A stretch of DNA of 64,000 nucleotides from Chitinispirillaceae bacterium (GTDB lineage Bacteria > Fibrobacterota > Chitinivibrionia > Chitinivibrionales > Chitinispirillaceae). Of this stretch, positions 55,471 through 64,000 are shown in pieces. The stretch spans positions 1-64,000 of the forward strand of contig JAFGIN010000049.1 of NCBI GenBank assembly GCA_016929595.1, given 5' to 3'. The notes beneath the pieces were generated by a model. The model was not told where the DNA came from. It worked only from the letters and a program-made list of their open reading frames with translations, and did not search any database. How positions within the stretch are numbered: the stretch's first letter is position 1; each line of letters opens with the position of its first letter. The translations under genes were made by a program, and so were the position numbers.

Positions 55471-56278
55471 TAAAAATATATTTACAGCTAGTAACTGTAC
55501 CTGTGAGTTCGGCAGCGGAAAGAAAATTGTCCGGGCTGTCGATAATGTTACCTTCGAGATCAAAGATGAGGAGATTGTTTCTCTTGTTGGAGGGTCCGGG
55601 TGTGGAAAGAGCGTACTTGCCAAAATCATGCTTGGACTTCATCATCCCACCAGCGGGACATTCCTTTATAATGGCAATCCCATAACAAATACAAAGATTC
55701 ACTGGCGTGAAGTGCAGGCTGTTTTTCAGGATCCGTTCAGCTGTTTTAATCAGTTCTTTACAATTCGTTCACAGCTCAAAGCGGCTTTTGGAATCATGAA
55801 AGATAAACCATCCACGAAAGAGATGGAGGACAGAGTCGATCAGGCGCTTCTGGCGGTAAATATCAAACCACCCGAAATTGAAGGAAAGTACCCGTTTGAG
55901 CTTTCAGGTGGACAGATGCAGCGAATGCTTCTTGCGCGTATTTTTATATTACGGCCCAAAGTACTTATAGCTGATGAGCCGACCAGTATGGTTGATGCCT
56001 GCGTACGGGCAAATATTCTTGATTACCTCATGAAATTAAAAGAAGAGCTGAAGATGACTATCGTGTTTATTACGCACGATATCGGTCTTGCTTATTACGT
56101 AAGCGACCGGCTCTTTATTATGCATAAAGGAAAAATTGTTGAGCAGGGATCGCCCGATGAGGTTACCTCCTCTCCAAAGAGTGAGCATACGATTCAGTTG
56201 CTTGATGATATTCCGGAAATTCACAGGGATTGGATTGTAAGGAGTCCTTCGGCGAAATTGGCTCATCCTGCGGTTTGA
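55460..56278 (+). CDS. ABC importer ATPase 2 (DppF/OppF type)
   Basis: The 272-residue protein has Walker A GGSGCGKS (44-51), Q-loop AVFQDPFSCFNQ, signature LSGGQMQRM and Walker B LIADEPTSMVD. It lacks the Cys-rich C-terminal extension seen in many DppF proteins. It overlaps the first ATPase gene by 11 bp. With a canonical signature here and a divergent one in its partner, the two ATP sites are probably not equal. Confidence 0.92.
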   Translation: MQNNKNIFTASNCTCEFGSGKKIVRAVDNVTFEIKDEEIVSLVGGSGCGKSVLAKIMLGLHHPTSGTFLYNGNPITNTKIHWREVQAVFQDPFSCFNQFFTIRSQLKAAFGIMKDKPSTKEMEDRVDQALLAVNIKPPEIEGKYPFELSGGQMQRMLLARIFILRPKVLIADEPTSMVDACVRANILDYLMKLKEELKMTIVFITHDIGLAYYVSDRLFIMHKGKIVEQGSPDEVTSSPKSEHTIQLLDDIPEIHRDWIVRSPSAKLAHPAV

Positions 56279-56612
56279 TCTATTCATGAGCCGTTTCTTA
56301 TAAAGAATTTTCAAAGTTGAGGTTGCGGATAACTGCGTTAAAAAACCAGATAGCTGCAATGTCGTGATGTGAGAATTTAGCGCTTAAGTATAATCATACG
56401 GCTGTGAGGAGCGTTGAATTAATAAAACCTTGCAATGTTACTGTGAGTAAAACTGAAGAATTTGCGTTTAAAAGCACTTCAGTAAAAGAGTTATAAGACA
56501 TAATTGCTGAAATGGTTTAAGAATCGGCTGTAATGAACCTGTAAGCAGTTATTTTTTACTAAGACAGGATTGAATTACTACACATATACTAACGACTCCA
56601 AAGGAGGGTTGG
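56279..56612. other. Intergenic region between importer operon and outer-membrane genes
   Basis: The 334-bp gap holds no frame or hairpin I can support. A strong ribosome site for the next gene (AAGGAGGG, 56601-56608) ends it. The gap suggests a separate promoter for the outer-membrane genes, but no clear -35/-10 pair is seen. Confidence 0.5.
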
Positions 56613-59000
56613 TTGATAAGAATGAAGAGAAATATTTCCAGATTTCTGGTGGTTGCTCTGGTGGCAATGTCGCCGGGTATTCTCCAGGCTGAAATGTCGG
56701 CGCAGGATTCTGTTGCTTTTCAGGAGTATCTTGACTCGGTTGGTGTTTCGAGAAGTGATCTTGAAGCGAAGGTGCAATCAACGTTGATGTTTGGCGGGTC
56801 GTCGCCGGTGTCCTTTTCCGGTGAAGGTAGGTTTAAGTTCCAGTTTCATCAGTTTGCGGACTATCCAACTTTCATGAAAGAGGATAGAACATGGCTACAG
56901 TCAAACTGGGAGGGGAATGAGTCTGCAATTCGTCTGGGTATGGTGGCACGGGCAGGAAGAAATACTGTTCTCTGGTCGAAAATTGGTTTTCAGAATACAT
57001 TACCCGGCTTACATAGAAATAATAAAGAAGCGGACCTTAAGAATGATGGTTTTACAGCGCAGGGTTTACATCATAAGGATAATGCTCCGGCAATTATTCA
57101 TGAAGATATGTGTGCTGGTATAGCAGTCAGGACAGTGCCTGCATCATTCTGGTTGAAAATGGGTGGCGTACACTGGGTAGAAGCATCACCATTGACTATC
57201 TGGAAATCACAGCCAAGAACATTCGCATGGGAATATCTGCCGTTTGAAGTTGAGCAGCCGATTGCCCGGTATTTTGAATACAATATTGCAAAAGGAGAGA
57301 AATCCGGTCGCGCAGCATGGAATAAAAAAGCGTTTCAGGGTATAAATTTTGAAAGCATCAATCTTCCCGGAAACCTCTATTTTAATTTTATATATGGCAC
57401 CTATGAACGGTATGATAATGACCAAAGAGAGTATTTTGATTTTTCCAATGATTACGCGCTTGCAGATCACGGTGGCGCTCTTAAAGCGCAAGGTGTTGGT
57501 GACTGGTATCGAAGGGTTTTCCACGCCAGGGTTGCTGCCAGAGAACTACTGGGGAGAATTACACCGTCACTTAACCTGATGGTGTATACTTATGACCATG
57601 AAATCTGGAAAAATAAGACTTTTCAAAAACATATTGTATTCCCTTCTGATAATAAGAAAATGTTTTATAAAGAGCCAGTTTTAGCGTCATTTGAGTTACG
57701 TGGGCCAATAAACGAAAAGCTTTCTATTCATACCGATTTTGCATTTGGAAATCTTGATACGACCTGGATATATCTGGACAACATTGGAACTGACACAAAC
57801 GGATCTGCTATAGAAGGTTTTAAAGAAAGACATAACCGTTCGCCGTTGAGTGGCGCTTTCTATACAAGACTGGAGAGCAAGTACCTTTTACCGGTTAATA
57901 TGGATGTTGCAATTATTGGAAAGAATTTTTATTCACCGCTCTCTTTTTCTCCACCTGTTGATGCGTTTTTCCCTTTTGGAGCTAATCTATTGGGACCGGG
58001 TAAATTTATAGGTAGAGGGGAAGCTTCGCCGTATATCAGGAATATGGCTGGTATCAATTTTCAGGTTGTTCCTGAGCTACCTGGATATGGCCATCTGAAA
58101 TTCAATTATGGTCAGCATTTTCAATTACAAGAAGCGAGAGATCTTATTTACTTCCCCTATCGTTTGAATGGACAGGATCTGTTCAGCTCATTTCACTCTT
58201 CATATAACAGATGGGGAAATGAAGGTATCGCAACCTCCTTAAGAGCTCCGATAAACGAACGAATGGGTGATGTCAGTTTTCGAACAGAAGCCAACGAAAA
58301 TCCTCTTGGTTTCGAGGGCGGTGGTTTACGATCTGATTATCTTGCCATGTATGATGGATTTGTTGCATATGAAAATATTGACCAGGCAAAGGGGAATCTG
58401 GCAAATTACGATAATTCCAATTTCTTTTTCGAGAACAAAAGTGGTGATGAAGATTACGTATATGCAAAGGGGCCTGGTGATACACTGAAAAGTAAAACTG
58501 CATTCGTACCTCACCATCAGAAGTTTACATTTAATTTTGATGCAGATTGGGCGTATGATTTTGGGGCGATGCTTGGTTATCCCAGAGACCTGTTTTTTAG
58601 TGCTTATTTTGCGCTTAATGGTGTATCTACATCGTTTACACCTATTGCTTTTAACGATAAATCGGAAGATATGTTGCTATGGGGTACTTATCTGAGACTT
58701 GAGCCGGCGATTGCACTCACAAAAAAGTTTTACCTGCTGGGACTGGCGGGGTTCGAAAACTGGCGGTCGCAAAAATCCTATCAGGCGATAAAAGATCCTG
58801 TTAGTGATGTACCGGTTGATGTGTACTATTTGCCAATCGACTATCGCGATTATGCTGTCGGGTTGGGATTTGACTGGGATATGCTGGCAAGAGTTGGACT
58901 TCACGGGCGTTTTAAATATATGTGGCATGATGACATTAACTATATGTCAAACTGCTATAAAGGGCCGGTGATTTCAACAGAAATTAAAATGTGGTTTTGA
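56613..59000 (+). CDS. Large outer-membrane protein 1
   Basis: The 795-residue protein has a signal peptide (SRFLVVALVAMSPGILQA) and then many aromatic, alternating strands typical of an outer-membrane barrel. The C-terminal residue is Phe (EIKMWF). A glycosidase or ligand motif is not visible. The start is probably TTG 56613, five bases after AGGAGG; ATG 56622 is 14 bases away and less likely. It follows the importer genes and precedes a second barrel and a glycosidase, so it may pass sugar oligomers or dock them. Confidence 0.75.
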   Translation: MIRMKRNISRFLVVALVAMSPGILQAEMSAQDSVAFQEYLDSVGVSRSDLEAKVQSTLMFGGSSPVSFSGEGRFKFQFHQFADYPTFMKEDRTWLQSNWEGNESAIRLGMVARAGRNTVLWSKIGFQNTLPGLHRNNKEADLKNDGFTAQGLHHKDNAPAIIHEDMCAGIAVRTVPASFWLKMGGVHWVEASPLTIWKSQPRTFAWEYLPFEVEQPIARYFEYNIAKGEKSGRAAWNKKAFQGINFESINLPGNLYFNFIYGTYERYDNDQREYFDFSNDYALADHGGALKAQGVGDWYRRVFHARVAARELLGRITPSLNLMVYTYDHEIWKNKTFQKHIVFPSDNKKMFYKEPVLASFELRGPINEKLSIHTDFAFGNLDTTWIYLDNIGTDTNGSAIEGFKERHNRSPLSGAFYTRLESKYLLPVNMDVAIIGKNFYSPLSFSPPVDAFFPFGANLLGPGKFIGRGEASPYIRNMAGINFQVVPELPGYGHLKFNYGQHFQLQEARDLIYFPYRLNGQDLFSSFHSSYNRWGNEGIATSLRAPINERMGDVSFRTEANENPLGFEGGGLRSDYLAMYDGFVAYENIDQAKGNLANYDNSNFFFENKSGDEDYVYAKGPGDTLKSKTAFVPHHQKFTFNFDADWAYDFGAMLGYPRDLFFSAYFALNGVSTSFTPIAFNDKSEDMLLWGTYLRLEPAIALTKKFYLLGLAGFENWRSQKSYQAIKDPVSDVPVDVYYLPIDYRDYAVGLGFDWDMLARVGLHGRFKYMWHDDINYMSNCYKGPVISTEIKMWF

Positions 59001-59033
59001 AATAATAAAATGTACTTTATAAAAGGAGTATCG

Positions 59034-60935
59034 ATGCTCAGGAGAATTGCTCTAATTTTATGTGTTGGGCTTATCGCTGGGGCCAGTGCCGATCAGGATA
59101 AGCTGGATAAAGTCCAGAAAAGTCTTGACAATATAATGGCCAAGGCAGGTATATCATTTAATGGTGAGTTTAAATCGCAATATTTTAATTCCACTTTAGG
59201 AGGTGATCAGGTAGATAGTGCTCTTCGGGCAACAGAATCAAATGAATTTACCTCCGTTGATTTCGATATTCAGGCGCGTCCGAATACCGCGGTAAGTGGA
59301 AGATTGATCTTCCGGATGCATGAGAACTGGCAGAATTTCTTTTCGGATATTGCAAACCCGATATTTACCCGATGGATAAGTATTGATGGAACACCTAAAG
59401 ATATTTTCAGGTTCAGTATCGGAAATTTCAAAAGAAAATACAGTCCGTTGACATTGTACGCACCGGAACTGGAAATGATGTATGAACCATACATATTTGA
59501 ACGTCAGCGACAGATCGCCATGGATGAATTTTTCCTTGGGGATAATAATCGTGTTATGCAGGGTATAGATCTCGGTTTTGATGCGGAAGTGGCTCCAATA
59601 TTCAATGAATTTCATCTTGGAGTAATCGGTTCACGATTACGGAGTTCAGAAGTAAACTACAAAAATGGTGCCCGTTCAGTTGAAGAATTTGAAATGGATC
59701 CTTTGATGAGCAAGTATTTTTCTGGTGTAAATCTTGATCTTACCTTTCTCAAGGGTGTCCAGTTTGGCGGTACTTTTCTTTACATCTTTGACCACCTGAA
59801 ATCGTATAAGGTTGATAAAAGTAATGACACTGTAGCTGAAGAATTAGCACAGCGTACAGGTATCTTATCAGTACGGCCAGGAATCGATATCGCGAAAACC
59901 GCTGGGATGTCTGAAAATGTCCAGCTTAAAGTAACTGCAGAATTAGCTCGATCATCTGATGATTCCACATGGTTTGATAAAGAGAAAAAAGAGTTTTTCG
60001 ATACAGCAAAGGTTGGTACCGCAATAAATGTGAGAGCAGATTTTGGTATTAAACCAGGTGAAGCCTTTGGTCTCAGATTGAATGCTTCACTGATCTCGAA
60101 TAGTCGCTATTTCCGAAATGAACTCGCTCAGACGCCGACATTCATTGGACAAAGAATAATGAACATCGAAAATGACAATGAGAAAAAGTATACTCATTAC
60201 TCAACGTATGATGCGATGTATCACTCAGTTTTTAAATTCGTTTTTAAGGATAAAGCGAATGGTTATATGAAAGGCCCTGCCATGAAGAATTCTTACTATA
60301 ACGGAATTCTAACAAGTAAAGAGATGGAAGAAATTGCCCTGGATCCATCTCTTCAGCTTGTCATGCCATTCGGACCTGCAACACCAAACAGGGTTGGTTT
60401 GACAGGTGATTTGTGTGTGTCTCTTTTAAATAACGGTATTGAATTGAAAGGGTTGTTCAAATCTCTCAATGAACAGGAAGCTTATTTAGATTCTTCCGGT
60501 TTTGACATTACAAAATTCACCGAAATTGGTGCAGGTCTGAAAATTGAATTAAGCAATCTTATTAAATCGATGGAGCGTCCATTCAATGTGTCTTTGAGTA
60601 TGGTAAAATCGGCTGCACTTAATCAAGGAGAACTGACAAAGTTAGATTACGCATCTACAATTGTCAATGCTGGGCTTTACTGGAAATTCCTGAAAAGAGC
60701 CGCATTGCTTGGCGGATTTCAGAGTATTGATGGTGTCATGACCTTTGGAGACACACTTGTCGGCGCAAAGGCAAATCACTGGTCTGCAGGACTTGAATGG
60801 AGTGTTTCAGATGGCGCATCAGTTGTTGGCTCTGTTGGACAAATCGTCTCTTTCAGTGATGAAGGGACCGAACTGCAATATAGAAGAGACTGGTACCAGG
60901 GACTTATTGATGTCTCTTTACGAGTTAAGTTTTAA
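59034..60935 (+). CDS. Large outer-membrane protein 2 (porin-like)
   Basis: The 633-residue protein has a signal peptide (RRIALILCVGLIAGASA), a short helical stretch (DKLDKVQKSLDNIMAKAG) and then about 600 residues of beta strands ending VSLRVKF with a terminal Phe. The short helix may be a periplasmic anchor or coiled coil. AAAGGAG precedes ATG 59034, 33 bp after the previous stop, so both outer-membrane genes are in one transcript. Probably a porin-like channel for products of the neighbouring enzyme, though substrate is unproven. Confidence 0.75.
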   Translation: MLRRIALILCVGLIAGASADQDKLDKVQKSLDNIMAKAGISFNGEFKSQYFNSTLGGDQVDSALRATESNEFTSVDFDIQARPNTAVSGRLIFRMHENWQNFFSDIANPIFTRWISIDGTPKDIFRFSIGNFKRKYSPLTLYAPELEMMYEPYIFERQRQIAMDEFFLGDNNRVMQGIDLGFDAEVAPIFNEFHLGVIGSRLRSSEVNYKNGARSVEEFEMDPLMSKYFSGVNLDLTFLKGVQFGGTFLYIFDHLKSYKVDKSNDTVAEELAQRTGILSVRPGIDIAKTAGMSENVQLKVTAELARSSDDSTWFDKEKKEFFDTAKVGTAINVRADFGIKPGEAFGLRLNASLISNSRYFRNELAQTPTFIGQRIMNIENDNEKKYTHYSTYDAMYHSVFKFVFKDKANGYMKGPAMKNSYYNGILTSKEMEEIALDPSLQLVMPFGPATPNRVGLTGDLCVSLLNNGIELKGLFKSLNEQEAYLDSSGFDITKFTEIGAGLKIELSNLIKSMERPFNVSLSMVKSAALNQGELTKLDYASTIVNAGLYWKFLKRAALLGGFQSIDGVMTFGDTLVGAKANHWSAGLEWSVSDGASVVGSVGQIVSFSDEGTELQYRRDWYQGLIDVSLRVKF

Positions 60936-60969
60936 TTCCTGACCATAGTACCTCAGAAATGGAAAAATT

Positions 60970-63900
60970 ATGAATAAAAATATGCGATTGTCCATAGCTG
61001 CTGCACTATGCATGTTATGCACAGTGGGTGCATCATTTGCACGACTGGAAATCAAGCCACTGAAAAAAGCAGGTGCAAAAAAAGTTGAAACGACGGTGGA
61101 TTCAAAAGTAGTCTACCGGTTTTTCGATGAAGATTTTATTTCCGGTGGGTATGCCTACTGGTATCCGGATAATTCAAAGGTGTTTATTCCTGAAGAATCC
61201 GGAAAGAACGGTGAAGTTGCTTTACAGTTCGATCTTGATGCAAAAGATTACTCTGGTGGCTCTGTTTGTTTGTACAATCTTCTTTACGATTTAACACCGT
61301 ACCTCTCTGCCGGAGCTCTTCAGTTCTGGGTCAAGGGAAATGCCGGTGGCGAAATTGCCTGGGCAGCCCTGGTTGATGAGGAAAACACTGACGGGAAAAA
61401 GGTCGTTGTACGTTTACCGCTTCAGAATTACGGTGGCATCAGCAATGAATGGAAACAGATAAGCATACCTCTTGCTGATTTTGGCATGAGAGGTGTGTTC
61501 TGGGATCCAAAGAAGAGAGTTGAAATTCCTGAAAGGTTTGCATGGGAATCGGTAGGGGAATTCCGTTGTGAAATCAAGAAAAACGACAATCCTGACTGTA
61601 AGATATGGATCGATGATATATTTATTGTCAAGGATGCGTTCAAACCAAGAGAGGTTGTTTACACAAAGGGATGGGATGAGTACGATTACTCAGCATCAGT
61701 TCCCGATATGTCACAGAAGCCATCAGTGAATGAAGTTGTCAAAATGTATGATAATGGTGTTCCTGCCGGAGGATTCTGTTATGTATATGGCGGTAAAACA
61801 TCCTATAAAGAGCAGGAAACTGTTTCCAAGACAAATACCGGAGTGCTGGTCAGTGTTCTGGATAACAAGGATTACTCTGGTGTAACAATGGCGTTAGGTG
61901 CTGGAAAAAGCGTTGATGTATCGGATCTCAAGAAAAAATCGGGTTCTGGTCTTGCATTCTGGGCAAAAGGAGCAGCGAATGTCAATGCTGTGTATATCGG
62001 GTTGCTTGATGATGAATCTGATGGAATGAAGGTGCAGAGTAAAGTAGCTATTACCGATTACGGTAAGCTCGATACAAACTGGAAGTACTTCATGATTCCG
62101 ATGAAAAGTTTTCAGGATCAGGGTAAATACTGGGACGAGAATAAAAAAGCTGAAGTGCTTGGTGATGTGATGTGGAATCAGATTAACGAAATCCGTTTCT
62201 CGACTAACAAAAGTGAGAACAAGGTGTCGGGTGATTCAGTCGTTTTCTACATTGATCAAATTTCTTTCATCGATAGCATTCCAGGATATGTAGATCCCGA
62301 TGAATACTGGGCTGCATTTAACTCAAAACTGCCGGATGTACTCATCGATGATTTTGAGGATGATACAAAAAACAAATTCTGGGAGGGGAATCAGGGTCCG
62401 AAATCCGAGATCCGTGGTGAGATTGTAAAGAGTGGTGCAGAGAATGGCGGGAAGAATGCTCTTGCAGTCATATACAGAATGGGTGACTATTGTGATATGG
62501 TTTTCGATTTTCAGAAGACCTCTTCACCTGCGGAATTTCGTGACTGGACAAAGCACTGGGGCATTAAATTTGATATGTATACGGACAAACCGTATCAGGG
62601 TATCAACGTTCAGGTCAATGATGCCGGTATGGAGGTATTTATAGCCACTGCGGGATGTGCAAAGGGGTGGCATGAAGTTATTGTTCCTTTTAAGGCTTTT
62701 TACAAGTTTCCCTACTGGCAGCCACCCGAAGCTGTACAGAACGGAAAGTTTGATATGGAAAATATTATAACGATGGACTTTAAACCATCAGGTGAAGGAA
62801 CAAGCGGTACCTATCTGATTGACAATATTCGTCTCACAAATGACAGGGAGGCAAAGAAAGTGGCGGCTCCCGAAAAAGTTGCCTTGAAACTCACTGCTGA
62901 TCCTTCAGTAGTAGTAACAGAAAAGATTAATGATGGTGTCTTTGGTATTAACGCAGCACTATGGGATGGTGATATGTTAAAACCGGCAACCATTCAGTAT
63001 GTTAAAGACGTAAATCATGCTGTTTTGAGATATCCGGGGGGATTGAGAGCTGATGATGATCATTGGGAAGAGATCCTCAATAAAAAGGACTGGATGGTCG
63101 ATGTCGATGAATTTTTAGAATTCTGTAAACAAACGAATACAACGCCTATGTTTACAGTCAATTTCGGCTCAGGTACTCCTGAAGAGGCTGCAAAATGGGT
63201 AAAGCATGTCAATGTTGATTTGAAAGCGAATGTCAAATACTGGGAAGTCGGAAATGAACTTTATGGAGACTGGCATCCATTCCATTGCACCGGTGAAGAA
63301 TATGGTAAAAAGGCTGCAGAATTTATCAAGGCTATGAAGGCTGTTGACCCAACTATAATTGTTACAACGGTCTGGGTTCTTGAAGGTACATGGAACAAGG
63401 ATGTTTTCCAGTACACAAAAGAGCTTGCAGATGGAGTCAATGTGCATCATTACCCGCAGCATGCCGGTGAAGAAAATGATGCCGGATTACTTGCTGCTCC
63501 CAATAGCCTTGATGAGATCATTCCAGGTGTTAAAAAGCAGTTGGAGGAGTGGGGTGTGCCTGGGAAGAAGTATGAAATATGGCTTACAGAGTGGAATTCT
63601 GTCGATTTTAAACCAGGTCCGCAGACTCTTGGGATAGTCAATGCGCTTTTTGTAGCAGACTACCTTGGAAAACTTGCGGTGCACAATATCGAGCAGGCAT
63701 CCTACTGGGATATACATAATGATATCACCGAGCAGGGTGGCGACTATGGGTATCTGTCAAGGACTGGAGCTCCCGATGGTGATAATATTCCTCGTCCGTC
63801 ATATTGGGCATTTAAACTTGCCAGTGAAAGTCTCAGAGGTAAGTTGTTAAAATCTTCAAGTGGTAATGAAGACGTTTCGACCTATCTTACAGAGAAAAAT

Positions 63901-64000
63901 GGAAAGAAAACGCTCATGATCGTTAACAAAAAGCCGGAAACAAAAGCTGCTATTACAATCTCTGTACCGGGTTTCACGGGTAACGCAGTTGTTAAACAGC
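60970..64000 (+). CDS. Secreted glycoside hydrolase (GH51-like) with three jelly-roll domains, partial
   Basis: The open frame runs beyond the window; 1010 residues are visible. A signal peptide (LSIAAALCMLCTVGASFA) leads to three beta-jelly-roll modules, each ending in the same type of strand (IWIDDIFIV near 212, FYIDQISFI near 428, YLIDNIRL near 615), as in CBM11/CBM30-type carbohydrate-binding domains. The catalytic TIM barrel starts near 650. RYPGG (near 687), YWEVGNE (near 758, acid/base Glu) and WLTEWN (near 873, nucleophile Glu) fit clan GH-A and in particular GH51 arabinofuranosidase-like enzymes. The ribosome site is weak, and ATG 60982 is an alternative start. It probably releases sugars that the neighbouring importer takes up. 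Confidence 0.82.
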   Translation, partial: MNKNMRLSIAAALCMLCTVGASFARLEIKPLKKAGAKKVETTVDSKVVYRFFDEDFISGGYAYWYPDNSKVFIPEESGKNGEVALQFDLDAKDYSGGSVCLYNLLYDLTPYLSAGALQFWVKGNAGGEIAWAALVDEENTDGKKVVVRLPLQNYGGISNEWKQISIPLADFGMRGVFWDPKKRVEIPERFAWESVGEFRCEIKKNDNPDCKIWIDDIFIVKDAFKPREVVYTKGWDEYDYSASVPDMSQKPSVNEVVKMYDNGVPAGGFCYVYGGKTSYKEQETVSKTNTGVLVSVLDNKDYSGVTMALGAGKSVDVSDLKKKSGSGLAFWAKGAANVNAVYIGLLDDESDGMKVQSKVAITDYGKLDTNWKYFMIPMKSFQDQGKYWDENKKAEVLGDVMWNQINEIRFSTNKSENKVSGDSVVFYIDQISFIDSIPGYVDPDEYWAAFNSKLPDVLIDDFEDDTKNKFWEGNQGPKSEIRGEIVKSGAENGGKNALAVIYRMGDYCDMVFDFQKTSSPAEFRDWTKHWGIKFDMYTDKPYQGINVQVNDAGMEVFIATAGCAKGWHEVIVPFKAFYKFPYWQPPEAVQNGKFDMENIITMDFKPSGEGTSGTYLIDNIRLTNDREAKKVAAPEKVALKLTADPSVVVTEKINDGVFGINAALWDGDMLKPATIQYVKDVNHAVLRYPGGLRADDDHWEEILNKKDWMVDVDEFLEFCKQTNTTPMFTVNFGSGTPEEAAKWVKHVNVDLKANVKYWEVGNELYGDWHPFHCTGEEYGKKAAEFIKAMKAVDPTIIVTTVWVLEGTWNKDVFQYTKELADGVNVHHYPQHAGEENDAGLLAAPNSLDEIIPGVKKQLEEWGVPGKKYEIWLTEWNSVDFKPGPQTLGIVNALFVADYLGKLAVHNIEQASYWDIHNDITEQGGDYGYLSRTGAPDGDNIPRPSYWAFKLASESLRGKLLKSSSGNEDVSTYLTEKNGKKTLMIVNKKPETKAAITISVPGFTGNAVVKQ

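Overview
The window looks like the chromosome of a Gram-negative, AT-rich bacterium that degrades polysaccharides. Several predicted outer-membrane proteins end in a C-terminal phenylalanine. An RND pump is fused to its TolC-like channel. The right end is built around an oligosaccharide-type ABC importer and a secreted glycoside hydrolase. This would suit Fibrobacterota or another FCB-group lineage, but that placement is an inference from gene content and is weak. I see no rRNA, tRNA or CRISPR array.

Region 1 (about 0.4-25.7 kb, every gene on the minus strand) is a dense defence island, read here from right to left. A first unit encodes a 49-aa SMP-like basic protein, a RelE/ParE-like protein, a prokaryotic viperin (radical SAM, CxxxCxxC, start TTG) and a 787-aa ankyrin-repeat protein. 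A second unit begins with a ribbon-helix-helix-type regulator preceded by repeated CGTAC-N10-GTAC sites. It continues with an SNF2 helicase (DrmD-like), a 1613-aa N6-adenine methyltransferase (DrmMI-like), a REP-like hairpin cluster, an AlbA/Schlafen-type ATP-binding regulator, a 2104-aa DEAD-box helicase with DUF1998 and a C-terminal nuclease-like domain (DruE or DrmA+DrmB-like), an SF1 helicase with a RelE/ParE-like N-terminus, and a small unknown protein. A third gene, with its own promoter and a four-copy TGAACAAC operator, encodes a GTPase with an integrase-type N-terminal DNA-binding domain. The second unit has elements of both DISARM and Druantia, but I do not recognise it as either canonical system.

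Region 2 (26-33.6 kb) holds a Na/phosphate cotransporter behind 11-bp-phased Pho-box-like repeats, then scpB and scpA with unusually long acidic tails, glmS with an extended -10 promoter, and a small Cys/His protein with a membrane anchor. A tandem 34/36-bp repeat follows.

Region 3 (33.8-48.5 kb) holds an RND-OMF fusion with its adaptor protein, a beta-helix protein and a SurA-like exported protein, a fused membrane/spermidine-synthase-like protein, a small beta-barrel protein, panB and one small hypothetical gene.

Region 4 (48.6-64 kb, plus strand) holds two solute-binding lipoproteins, two permeases and two ATPases of the Opp/Dpp type, two large outer-membrane proteins and a glycoside hydrolase cut by the window end. 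Together these probably form an oligosaccharide harvesting and uptake locus.
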